Origin: Holophagaceae bacterium UBA706
GTDB lineage: Bacteria > Acidobacteriota > Holophagae > Holophagales > Holophagaceae
Direction: 5' to 3'
Assembly: GCA_002298155.1 (NCBI GenBank)
Contig: DBME01000181.1
Coordinates: 11,250-17,045 of the forward strand
DNA: 5,796 nucleotides
Below, piece after piece: positions 1 to 5,796 of the stretch (positions are counted from its first letter, which is position 1; every line of letters starts with the position of its first letter). The position numbers were made by a program, and so were the translations under genes. Below the pieces are notes generated by a model. The model was not told the DNA's origin. It did no database searches and saw nothing but the letters and a program-made list of their open reading frames with translations.

Positions 1-760
1 ACGGGCCCGCCTGGCCCTCGCCCACGGCCTGCGCCGCCCCATCCTGGGTTCCGGCACGGTGATCGTCGAGGGCGGCAGGTTCCTGCCCTGCGAAGCCGCC
101 TGCGTGGAGCTGGGCGCCATCTACGTGCCCCTGGACGCCACCTTCGCCCCCGGCGCCACGGTGATCTTCGGCTCCAACATGGGCGGCAAGACCATCGTCC
201 TCAAGACCCTCGCCTTCCTGCAGCTGTGCGCCCAGACGGGGCTGTTCGTCCCCGCCTTGGCCTTCACCACCCGCGTCTTCCTGCACTTCCACTTCCTGGG
301 CGAGGGCGGAATCCGCCGCGAGGACCTGGGGCTCTCCGGCTTCGGCCGGGAGATCCAGCGCTTCAACGAGGCCTGGGGCGACTTCGCGGAGCCCACCCTG
401 GCGCTCTTCGACGAGTTCGCCCGCACCACCCAGTCCCGGGAGGCCGAGGCGCTCCTGTCGGCCATCCTGGAGGCCCTGGGCGGCAACACCGCGGTCCTGG
501 CCCTCTTCTCCACCCACTTTCGGGGCGTGCGGCGCTTTGACGACGTGCGCTACCTGCGCATGAAGGGTCTTGACCCCGCGCGGGTCCCCGCCGAGGGCGG
601 CCCCCGGGAGCGCATCCAGCTGATCATCCGGGCCACGGACTTCCGCCTGGTCACCGACGAGGGCCTTCCGGCCGTGTCGGAGGCCATCGCCGTGGCTGAG
701 GCCCTGGGCCTCGAACCGAATCTGGCCCGCAGGGCCAGCCACCACTACCAGCGAACGTAA
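1..760 (+). CDS. kamC: MutS-related ATPase, probable lysine 5,6-aminomutase reactivase subunit KamC (5' partial)
   Basis: The reading frame is already open at base 2 and runs to TAA at 758-760, giving 252 visible residues. The N-terminal part lies upstream, so the GTG at 59 is probably internal. What remains is the ATPase domain of the MutS family: Walker A GSNMGGKT (bases 170-193), Walker B LALFDEFARTT with Asp-Glu at 410-415, the MutS-type switch motif STHF (509-520), and a C-terminal helix ending ALGLEPNLARRA that resembles the MutS tail. The canonical MutS DE-[IL]-GRGT signature is replaced by DEFARTT, so this is a MutS paralogue and not the mismatch repair protein. Lysine fermentation clusters carry such a MutS-like gene next to kamD. 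Its product is annotated as an ATPase that, with KamB, reactivates the B12 aminomutase, probably by exchanging damaged cobalamin. The role here is inferred from the motifs and from kamD starting 10 bases downstream. The protein should be cytoplasmic. Confidence 0.85.
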   Translation, partial: RARLALAHGLRRPILGSGTVIVEGGRFLPCEAACVELGAIYVPLDATFAPGATVIFGSNMGGKTIVLKTLAFLQLCAQTGLFVPALAFTTRVFLHFHFLGEGGIRREDLGLSGFGREIQRFNEAWGDFAEPTLALFDEFARTTQSREAEALLSAILEALGGNTAVLALFSTHFRGVRRFDDVRYLRMKGLDPARVPAEGGPRERIQLIIRATDFRLVTDEGLPAVSEAIAVAEALGLEPNLARRASHHYQRT

Positions 761-770
761 GGGGGACCCC

Positions 771-2324
771 ATGGAATCGAAGCTGGCGCTCTCGCAGGAG
801 CGCATCCAGAAAGCGAGGGAACTGGCCACGAGCATCGTCGGGCCGGTCCTGGACTTCGTGGACCTGCACACCACGGTCACCGTGGAGCGCGCCACCCTGC
901 GCCTCGCCGGCGCCGACGGGGCCGACGCCGACGGCGTGCCCGTCCCGAACCTGGTGGTGGACCAGCTCAAGGGACGCCTGGAGGACGGCGCCCTGCTCTA
1001 CTATGTCAACGCCCTGGTGAAGACCGGCGGCACCGTGGCCGACCTCAACGCGCGCATCGCCGGGGGCCTGGACGTGGCCGCCCTGCCCCTGGGCGACCGG
1101 GGCACCCTGGAGGCCAAGGCCGCCGAGCTGGTGGAGACCTTCCAGCGCCGGGTGAAGGCCAACCGCGCCCATCGCGAGGCCAAGCAGAAGCAGTTCGAGG
1201 GCCGCAACCACAGCCCCCTGCTATACGTCATCGTGGCCACCGGCAACATCCACGAGGACACCAAGCAGGCCGTGGCCGCCGCCGAGCAGGGCGCCGACGT
1301 GGTCGCCGTCATCCGCACCACCGCCCAGAGCCTCCTGGACTACGTCCCCTACGGCGCCACCACCGAGGGCTTCGGCGGGACCTACGCCACCCAGGAGAAC
1401 TTCCGCATCATGCGCGCCGCCCTGGACGAGGTCGTGGAGCGGGAGGGACGCTACATCCTCCTCACCAACTACGCCTCGGGCCTGTGCATGCCGGAGATCG
1501 CCGCCATGGGCGCCCTGGAGCGCCTGGACATGATGCTCAACGACTCGATGTACGGGATCCTCTTCCGCGACATCAACATGTACCGCACCTTCGTGGACCA
1601 GAAGTTCAGCCGCATGATCAACGCCTTCGCGGGGATCATCATCAACACCGGCGAGGACAACTACCTGACCACCAGCGATGCGGTGGAGAAGGCCTACACG
1701 GTGCTGGCCAGCCAGTTCCTGAACGAGCGCTTCGCCTACGCGGCGGGCCTGCCGCCCCGCCTCATGGGCCTGGGGCACGCCTTCGAGATGAACCCCACCC
1801 TCCACAACGGCTTCCTCCTGGAAGTGGCCCAGGCCCAGATGGCCCGGGAGATCTTCCCCGAGGCCCCGCTGAAGTACATGCCGCCCACCAAGTTCATGAC
1901 GGGCGACATCTTCAAGGGCCTGGCCATGAACTCCATGTTCAACTTCGCCTCGAAGCTCACCGGGCAGGGCATCCACCTCCTGGGCATGCTCACGGAAGCC
2001 ATCCACACGCCGTTCATGATGGACCGCTTCCTGGCGCTGGATAACGCCAAGCACGTCATGAACACCATGGAGGGGCTCGCCGACGAGATCGAGTTCCGCA
2101 AGGACGGCGTCATCGCCAACCGCGCCAAGGAAGTGCTGGAGGAGACCGTGGTCTTCCTGGAGGAGATCGACGGGGTGGGCCTCATGCCCGCCATCGAGCA
2201 GGGCCGGTTCGCCGACATCAAGCGCCCCGCGGACCTGGGCAAGGGCCTGGACGGGCTGCAGAAGAAGGGGCCCGGCTACTTCAACCCCTTCGAGGACTTC
2301 CTCAAGGCCGAGCTGGGCCTCTAG
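771..2324 (+). CDS. kamD: Lysine 5,6-aminomutase, alpha subunit (KamD)
   Basis: This is the large, TIM-barrel subunit of the adenosylcobalamin- and PLP-dependent mutase that converts L-beta-lysine to 3,5-diaminohexanoate (and D-lysine to 2,5-diaminohexanoate). It has 517 residues, close to the roughly 516 of the Clostridium sticklandii enzyme. The N-terminal SKLALSQERIQKARELA and the central stretches ATGNIHEDTKQAV (156-168), YGATTEGFGGTYATQENF (194-211) and GIIINTGEDNYLTTSDAV (288-305) are typical of the family. Residues recalled as PLP or substrate contacts in the clostridial enzyme (Arg184, Ser189, Ser238, Tyr263, Asp298) have counterparts here at Arg182, Ser187, Ser236, Tyr261 and Asp296. 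The constant offset of two supports both the assignment and the active site being intact. The ATG at 771 lies 4-5 bases after AAGGGGGA. The gene follows kamC by 10 bases. The separate kamE argues against ornithine 4,5-aminomutase, whose large OraE subunit has the barrel and B12 domain fused. Confidence 0.96.
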   Translation: MESKLALSQERIQKARELATSIVGPVLDFVDLHTTVTVERATLRLAGADGADADGVPVPNLVVDQLKGRLEDGALLYYVNALVKTGGTVADLNARIAGGLDVAALPLGDRGTLEAKAAELVETFQRRVKANRAHREAKQKQFEGRNHSPLLYVIVATGNIHEDTKQAVAAAEQGADVVAVIRTTAQSLLDYVPYGATTEGFGGTYATQENFRIMRAALDEVVEREGRYILLTNYASGLCMPEIAAMGALERLDMMLNDSMYGILFRDINMYRTFVDQKFSRMINAFAGIIINTGEDNYLTTSDAVEKAYTVLASQFLNERFAYAAGLPPRLMGLGHAFEMNPTLHNGFLLEVAQAQMAREIFPEAPLKYMPPTKFMTGDIFKGLAMNSMFNFASKLTGQGIHLLGMLTEAIHTPFMMDRFLALDNAKHVMNTMEGLADEIEFRKDGVIANRAKEVLEETVVFLEEIDGVGLMPAIEQGRFADIKRPADLGKGLDGLQKKGPGYFNPFEDFLKAELGL

Positions 2325-2360
2325 GCTCCGCAGCGCCCCCCACCCCCTGGACACACCTCT

Positions 2361-2364
2361 GGAG
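2361..2364 (+). promoter_or_regulatory. Ribosome binding site of kamE
   Basis: GGAG sits 8 bases before the ATG at 2373. The frame between the kamD stop and this ATG contains no ATG, GTG, TTG or CTG codon, so 2373 is the only plausible start even though kamE is shorter at its N-terminus than the clostridial protein. Confidence 0.7.
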
Positions 2365-2372
2365 CTAGACCC

Positions 2373-3110
2373 ATGATCATCCGACCCTATGGCGACACCC
2401 TCGACGACGGAGCCGTCCAGCTCTCCTTCACCCTCCCCGTCCCCGACGGGCCCAAGGGCCGCGAGGCCGCGCGGCTCTTCGTGGAGAAGCTGGGGTTCAA
2501 GCACGTGGACGTGGTGCATTCCACGGCCCTGTCCTCGGGCTTCAGCATGTACGTGGCCTACGGCAAGACCGAGACGAGCGTCGACTACGCCGCCATCCAG
2601 GTGGAGGAGGCCACCGGCGCCAAGGTCTACACCATGGACGAGGCCAACGCCGTCATCCGCGAGAAGCTGGGCCGCAAGGTGGTGGTGGTGGGGGCCTGCA
2701 CGGGCTTCGACGCCCACACCGTGGGCATCGACGCCATCATGAACATGAAGGGCTACAACCACCACTTCGGCCTGGAACGCTATCCGGAACTGGAGACCTT
2801 CAACCTCGGCGCCCAGGTGCCCAACGAGAAGCTCATCGACTACGCCGTGAAGGTGAACGCCGACGCCATCCTCGTCTCCCAGGTGGTCACCCAGAAGGAT
2901 GTCCACATCCAGAACATGACCGAGTTCATCGAACTCCTGCAGGCCCGCGGCCTTCGCGAACGATTCATCGTCTGCGCCGGCGGGACCCGCATCGGCAACA
3001 AGCTGGCGGTGGAGCTGGGGTACGATGGCGGTTTCGGCAAGGGCAGCTATGCCGAACACGTCGCCACCTTCATCATCGACCGCCTCATCGAACGCAAGAC
3101 TGTCCACTAG
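2373..3110 (+). CDS. kamE: Lysine 5,6-aminomutase, beta subunit, cobalamin-binding (KamE)
   Basis: This is the small subunit (245 residues) that carries adenosylcobalamin for the radical 1,2-amino shift and supplies the lysine that tethers PLP. Residues 1-100 form the N-terminal domain, opening IIRPYGDTLDDGAVQLSFTL as in the family. Residues from about 101 form the Rossmann-like B12 domain: VVVVGACTGFDAHTVG holds the DxHxxG motif (Asp113, His115, Gly118), with the base-off cobalt ligand at His115. Further B12-domain signatures are SQVVTQ at 169-174 and CAGGTRI at 201-207. Lys126, in NMKGYNHHFG, lies 11 residues after the histidine. This is the same spacing as His133 and Lys144 in C. sticklandii, so Lys126 is the probable PLP aldimine lysine. 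The numbering shift means the N-terminus is about 18 residues shorter than in that enzyme. The gene is in the same frame as kamD, 48 bases downstream; this C-rich gap is the longest in the operon. Confidence 0.96.
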   Translation: MIIRPYGDTLDDGAVQLSFTLPVPDGPKGREAARLFVEKLGFKHVDVVHSTALSSGFSMYVAYGKTETSVDYAAIQVEEATGAKVYTMDEANAVIREKLGRKVVVVGACTGFDAHTVGIDAIMNMKGYNHHFGLERYPELETFNLGAQVPNEKLIDYAVKVNADAILVSQVVTQKDVHIQNMTEFIELLQARGLRERFIVCAGGTRIGNKLAVELGYDGGFGKGSYAEHVATFIIDRLIERKTVH

Positions 3111-3115
3111 GGGGA
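3110..3115 (+). promoter_or_regulatory. Ribosome binding site supporting the GTG start of atoD
   Basis: GGGGGA overlaps the last base of the kamE TAG stop and ends 4 bases before the GTG at 3120. The next in-frame ATG (3186) would remove the conserved N-terminus, so the GTG is the better start. Similarly short spacing precedes kamD. Confidence 0.6.
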
Positions 3116-3119
3116 TCCC

Positions 3120-3806
3120 GTGCTCGAGAAACCGATCATCACGGCCCAGGAGGCCGCGGAAAAAGTGAAGGACGGCTGCACGCTCATGTCCGGAGGGTTC
3201 ATGGGCTGCGGGGCGGCCCACACCATCATCCAGGCCCTCAAGGCCAAGGGGCTGAAGGACGTGTCCCTCATCAGCACCGACACCGCCATGCATGACCTCA
3301 AGACCGGCAAGGTCACGGGCATCGGCCACCTGGTGGTGGACCGCTGTTTCCGGAAGATCACCGCCAGCCACATCGGCCTCAACCAGGAGACCCAGCGCCA
3401 GATGAACGCCGGGGAGACCGAGGTGGAGCTGGTGCCCCAGGGCACCCTGGCCGAGCGCATCCGCGCCGCGGGCAACGGCCTGGGCGGCTTCCTGACCCCC
3501 ACGGGCATCGGCACCGAGGTGCAGGAGGGCAAGCAGATCCTCAACGTCAACGGCCGGGACTACCTCCTGGAACTGCCCCTGAAGGCCGACGTGGCCATCG
3601 TCAAGGCCAAGAAGGCCGACAAGGCCGGCAACCTCATCTATGCGGGCACGGCACGCAACTTCAACCCCATGATGGCCACCGCCGCGGACCTGGTCATCGC
3701 CGAGGCCGAGGAGATCGTGGAAGTGGGCGAACTGGACCCCAACCACGTGCACACGCCGTCGATCTTCGTGGATTTCCTGGTCAAGGCCGAACGGCTGGAG
3801 ATGTGA
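3120..3806 (+). CDS. atoD: Acetoacetate/butyrate-type CoA transferase, alpha subunit (AtoD family)
   Basis: This is the alpha subunit of a family I (3-oxoacid) CoA transferase, which works as an alpha/beta complex with the next gene product in the cytoplasm. It has 228 residues, near the roughly 220 usual for AtoD. Visible family features are the glycine-rich MSGGFMGCGAAHTIIQAL (23-40), the stretch PQGTLAERIRAAGNG (106-120) followed by TPTGIGTE (126-133), and the C-terminal NPMMATAADLVIAEAEEIVE with HTPSIFVD (211-218). The catalytic glutamate lies on the beta subunit. The GTG start is 9 bases after kamE. In lysine fermentation the expected reaction is acetoacetate plus butyryl-CoA (or another acyl-CoA) giving acetoacetyl-CoA plus the free acid. 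Placement directly behind kamDE supports that substrate, but the sequence alone does not separate acetoacetate:butyryl-CoA, acetoacetate:acetyl-CoA and succinyl-CoA donors. Confidence 0.92.
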   Translation: MLEKPIITAQEAAEKVKDGCTLMSGGFMGCGAAHTIIQALKAKGLKDVSLISTDTAMHDLKTGKVTGIGHLVVDRCFRKITASHIGLNQETQRQMNAGETEVELVPQGTLAERIRAAGNGLGGFLTPTGIGTEVQEGKQILNVNGRDYLLELPLKADVAIVKAKKADKAGNLIYAGTARNFNPMMATAADLVIAEAEEIVEVGELDPNHVHTPSIFVDFLVKAERLEM

Positions 3807-3813
3807 GGTAGAT

Positions 3814-4479
3814 ATGGAATACGCACCCAACAAGGACGTCATCGTCAAGCGCATCGCCCGCATCTTCCATTCCGGCGACGTGGTGAACCTGGGCATCGGC
3901 CTGCCCACCCAGGTGGTCAACCACGTGCCCGAGGGCGTGGTCATCATCCTCCAGTCCGAGAACGGCCTGATGGGCCTGGGCCCCGCGCCCGAGAAGGGCT
4001 GCGAGGACTGGGACAACGTCAACGCCGGCGGCTCCCCCATCACCGTCCAGCCCGGGGGCTGCTTCTTCGATTCCGCCACCAGCTTCGGCATCATCCGGGG
4101 CGGCCACGTGGACTACACGGTCCTGGGCGTCCTGGAAGTGGACCAGGAGGGCAACCTCGCCAACTACAAGGTCCCCGGCAAGATGGTCCCCGGCATGGGC
4201 GGGGCCATGGACCTCACCACCGGGGCCCGCACCGTCATCTGCTCCACCCTCCATTTCGAGCCCTCGGGCAAGAGCCGCCTCAAGCGCCGCTGCACCCTGC
4301 CCCTGACCGCCGCCAAGGAAGTGGATCTGGTCGTCACCGACCTGGGCCTCTTCCAGGTGAAGGACGGCCACTTCGTCCTGGCCGAGTGCTTCGCCCCCTA
4401 CACCCCCGAATGGGTGAAGGAGAAGACCGACGCCGACGTGGTCATCGCCCCCGACTGCAAGATCGTGAATCTCGACTGA
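3814..4479 (+). CDS. atoA: Acetoacetate/butyrate-type CoA transferase, beta subunit (AtoA family)
   Basis: This is the catalytic partner of the preceding subunit, with 221 residues, the normal length for AtoA. NLGIGLPTQV (25-34) is followed by the family active-site motif SENG (48-51). Glu49 (bases 3958-3960) is the expected nucleophile that forms the acyl- and CoA-thioester intermediates. Also visible are NAGGSPITVQPGG (70-82), GGHVDYTVLGVLEVD with GNLAN (96-117), PGMGGAMDL (126-134) and the late CTLPLTAAKEVD (160-171), all in the usual order. The segment STLHFEPSGKSRL (144-156) matches my memory of characterised AtoA proteins less well, which usually read like MxHxxKxGxPK here. The ATG at 3814 lies 7 bases after the atoD stop. 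Its ribosome binding site GAGGT (3805-3809) overlaps that stop, which suggests translational coupling and equal subunit amounts. The acceptor is inferred to be acetoacetate from context. Confidence 0.92.
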   Translation: MEYAPNKDVIVKRIARIFHSGDVVNLGIGLPTQVVNHVPEGVVIILQSENGLMGLGPAPEKGCEDWDNVNAGGSPITVQPGGCFFDSATSFGIIRGGHVDYTVLGVLEVDQEGNLANYKVPGKMVPGMGGAMDLTTGARTVICSTLHFEPSGKSRLKRRCTLPLTAAKEVDLVVTDLGLFQVKDGHFVLAECFAPYTPEWVKEKTDADVVIAPDCKIVNLD

Positions 4480-4489
4480 GGAGTCAACC

Positions 4490-5752
4490 ATGAGCAAAGT
4501 CAGCATCATCGGGGCCCACAACACGAAATTCGGGTCCCTCGTGAAACGCAACAAGGAGACCGGCGAGATCACCGACCTCCAGTCCATCTACGACCTGATG
4601 ATCGAGGCGGGCCGCGGCGCCCTCCAGGACGCCGGCATCACCGGCGCCGAGGTCGACGGCGTGTGGGTGGGTTCCTGCGCCCCCGGCATCTTCGCCAACC
4701 AGGAGCACCTGGCGGCCTTCGCCACCGAGATCGACCCCGAGGGCCTGCGCTTCAAGCCCATGACCCGCTGCGAGGACGCCTGCGCCTCCGGCTCCGTGGC
4801 CCTCTACGACGCCCTCTACGCCGTCGAAGCCGGGCGCGTGGACGTGGCCCTGGTGGTGGGCGTCGAGAAGATGAACCTGCTGGACACCAAGGGCGTCACC
4901 CACGCCCTGGCCACCTGTTCCCACTGGCCCGAGGAGGGCGCCAAGGCCGTGAGCTTCCCGTGCCTGTTCGCCGAATACGCGAAGGGCTACCGGGACCACT
5001 ACGGCCTGGACGGCGACACCTTCAAGGCCATGCTGGCCACCGTGGCCGCCCTGGGCTACCGCAACGGCGTGGAGAACCCCCTGGCCCACTTCGGCAAGGG
5101 CGGCCCCTCCGACAAGCTGGGCCTGTTCACCAAGGAGGCCATCCTCGGCCTGCCCCCGGAGAAGAACCCGGTCATCGCCGATCCCCTGGCCCTCCATGAC
5201 TGCTCCCTGGTCACCGACGGCGCGGCCGCGGTGGTGATCATGCGCACCGACGCCGCCAAGGCCACCGGCCGCAAGGCCGTGGAGATCGCCGGCGTGGGCC
5301 ACGTGAACGAGCGCATCGCCATCTCCGTGCGCCCGAACATGCACGAGCTCATGGCCGGCAAGGAAGCCGTGCGCCGCGCCTTCAAGGAGGCCGGCATCGG
5401 CATCCACGACGTGGACATCGCCGAAGTGCACGACTGCTTCACCATCAACCAGATCCTCTCCACGGAAGCCCTGGGCCTCTCCAAGGACGGCCGGGCCGGC
5501 TTCGACTACCTCGAGGGCCGCTTCACCCACGACGATCCCCACTGCGCCATCAACCTCTCCGGCGGCCTGAAGGCCAAGGGCCACCCCGTGGGCGCCACCG
5601 GCGTGTCCATGCACGCCCTCCTCTACAAGCAGCTGGTGGGCGAGCCCATCGGCGTGACGCTCGCGAAGAAGGTCCCCCAGGTGGGCGTGTCCTTCAACGT
5701 CGGCGGCTCCGCCGTGACCAACTGCGTGACGGTCCTTCGCCGCGCCTTCTGA
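4490..5752 (+). CDS. SCP2-type thiolase, probable acetoacetyl-CoA thiolase
   Basis: This 420-residue protein belongs to the thiolase superfamily and probably splits acetoacetyl-CoA with CoA into two acetyl-CoA, the step after the CoA transferase. The N-terminal VSIIGAHNTKFG and overall length match the SCP2-thiolase branch. The nucleophile is Cys98 in ACASGS (bases 4781-4783). The usual NEAF loop is replaced by HDCF (314-317, bases 5429-5440). GHPVGATG (364-371) gives catalytic His365. The C-terminal CxG loop of classical thiolases is missing, and the matching segment reads FNVGGSAVTN (402-411). In SCP2 thiolases the HDCF cysteine (here Cys316) is thought to take over acid/base duty. The ATG at 4490 follows GAGGAG (4478-4483), which overlaps the atoA stop, so the gene is likely co-translated. 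Chain-length specificity cannot be read from the sequence. Related archaeal-type enzymes work with a DUF35 protein and HMG-CoA synthase, but none is encoded in this window. Confidence 0.88.
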   Translation: MSKVSIIGAHNTKFGSLVKRNKETGEITDLQSIYDLMIEAGRGALQDAGITGAEVDGVWVGSCAPGIFANQEHLAAFATEIDPEGLRFKPMTRCEDACASGSVALYDALYAVEAGRVDVALVVGVEKMNLLDTKGVTHALATCSHWPEEGAKAVSFPCLFAEYAKGYRDHYGLDGDTFKAMLATVAALGYRNGVENPLAHFGKGGPSDKLGLFTKEAILGLPPEKNPVIADPLALHDCSLVTDGAAAVVIMRTDAAKATGRKAVEIAGVGHVNERIAISVRPNMHELMAGKEAVRRAFKEAGIGIHDVDIAEVHDCFTINQILSTEALGLSKDGRAGFDYLEGRFTHDDPHCAINLSGGLKAKGHPVGATGVSMHALLYKQLVGEPIGVTLAKKVPQVGVSFNVGGSAVTNCVTVLRRAF

Positions 5753-5765
5753 CGCGACGGCAGTC

Positions 5766-5785
5766 CCCGGTTCCACGTGAACGGG
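5766..5785 (+). other. Imperfect hairpin after the thiolase gene
   Basis: CCC, a bulged G and GTTC (5766-5773) can pair with GAACGGG (5779-5785) around a CACGT loop, starting 13 bases after the last stop codon. No T-run follows before the window ends, so it is not a standard intrinsic terminator. It may be a weak terminator, an RNA 3'-end structure or chance in GC-rich DNA. Confidence 0.2.
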
Positions 5786-5796
5786 CCGCTGGCGCG

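Noticed and set aside
59..61. GTG at 59 as the true start of the MutS-like gene
   Set aside because: The same frame is open to the window edge and encodes plausible upstream family sequence. A start here would leave only an ATPase domain, and there is no clear ribosome binding site.
1..760. DNA mismatch repair gene mutS
   Set aside because: The ATPase motifs match the superfamily, but the GRGT signature is missing and the neighbours are lysine aminomutase genes, which fits the KamC paralogue better.
2325..2372. Terminator or promoter in the C-rich gap between kamD and kamE
   Set aside because: No stable stem with a T-run and no recognisable -35/-10 pair is visible. The two subunits are expected to be co-transcribed.
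2389..2742. A plus-strand frame coding a Ser/Pro/Arg/Trp-rich peptide inside kamE
   Set aside because: It is a shifted-frame shadow of kamE. The composition comes from reading GC-rich codons out of phase, and the kamE frame carries the B12 motif.
1221..4094. A 957-codon open frame on the minus strand opposite kamD, kamE, atoD and part of atoA
   Set aside because: It is codon-for-codon in register with kamD, kamE and atoD, which all share one frame. Minus-strand stops need TTA, CTA or TCA sense codons, which GC-rich genes rarely use; it ends at the CTA at 1221. The translation is a His/Gly/Val/Leu/Asp-rich low-complexity sequence with no recognisable domain, while the plus strand carries full families with catalytic residues.
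3781..4587. A 268-codon minus-strand frame over atoA
   Set aside because: It is opposite a confident AtoA protein, has repetitive acidic and histidine-rich composition with no domain, and spans the atoA-thiolase junction.
4484..5776. A 430-codon open frame on the minus strand covering the whole thiolase gene
   Set aside because: It has the same in-register antisense origin and the same Gly/Ala/Val/His-rich composition. It covers a gene with intact thiolase motifs.

Overview
The window is a GC-rich stretch of bacterial DNA, with codon third positions overwhelmingly G or C. It carries six tightly packed genes, all on the + strand. In order they are the 3' part of a MutS-like ATPase gene (kamC type), both subunits of coenzyme B12-dependent lysine 5,6-aminomutase (kamD, kamE), both subunits of an acetoacetate-type CoA transferase (atoD, atoA), and an SCP2-type thiolase. 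Gaps between genes are 7-10 bases, except 48 bases between kamD and kamE. Each full gene has a purine-rich ribosome binding site and no promoter is visible, so this looks like the downstream part of one operon that begins before base 1.

The set fits anaerobic lysine fermentation through 3,5-diaminohexanoate. KamD/KamE move the terminal amino group of beta-lysine (or D-lysine) from C6 to C5. KamC probably reactivates the mutase. Later in the known pathway, cleavage of 3-keto-5-aminohexanoate with acetyl-CoA releases acetoacetate. AtoD/AtoA would activate that acetoacetate to acetoacetyl-CoA, and the thiolase would split it into two acetyl-CoA. The genes for lysine 2,3-aminomutase (kamA), kamB, 3,5-diaminohexanoate dehydrogenase (kdd), the cleavage enzyme (kce) and the ammonia-lyase (kal) are not in the window. 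In other lysine fermenters the order kamA-kamB-kamC-kamD-kamE is known, so at least kamA and kamB are expected just upstream.

Layout: 1-760 kamC, 5' truncated by the window edge; 771-2324 kamD; 2373-3110 kamE; 3120-3806 atoD (GTG start); 3814-4479 atoA; 4490-5752 thiolase; 5753-5796 a short non-coding tail with an imperfect hairpin and no T-run.

The host is probably a high-GC bacterium with anaerobic amino acid metabolism. An acidobacterium of the Holophaga/Geothrix type is one guess, but nothing in the window fixes the taxon. I see no mobile element, CRISPR array, RNA gene or long repeat. The pathway is known. The points most worth a second look are the MutS-fold reactivase with a non-canonical Walker B region, the SCP2-type thiolase where a classical AtoB thiolase might be expected, and the in-frame kamD-kamE arrangement.
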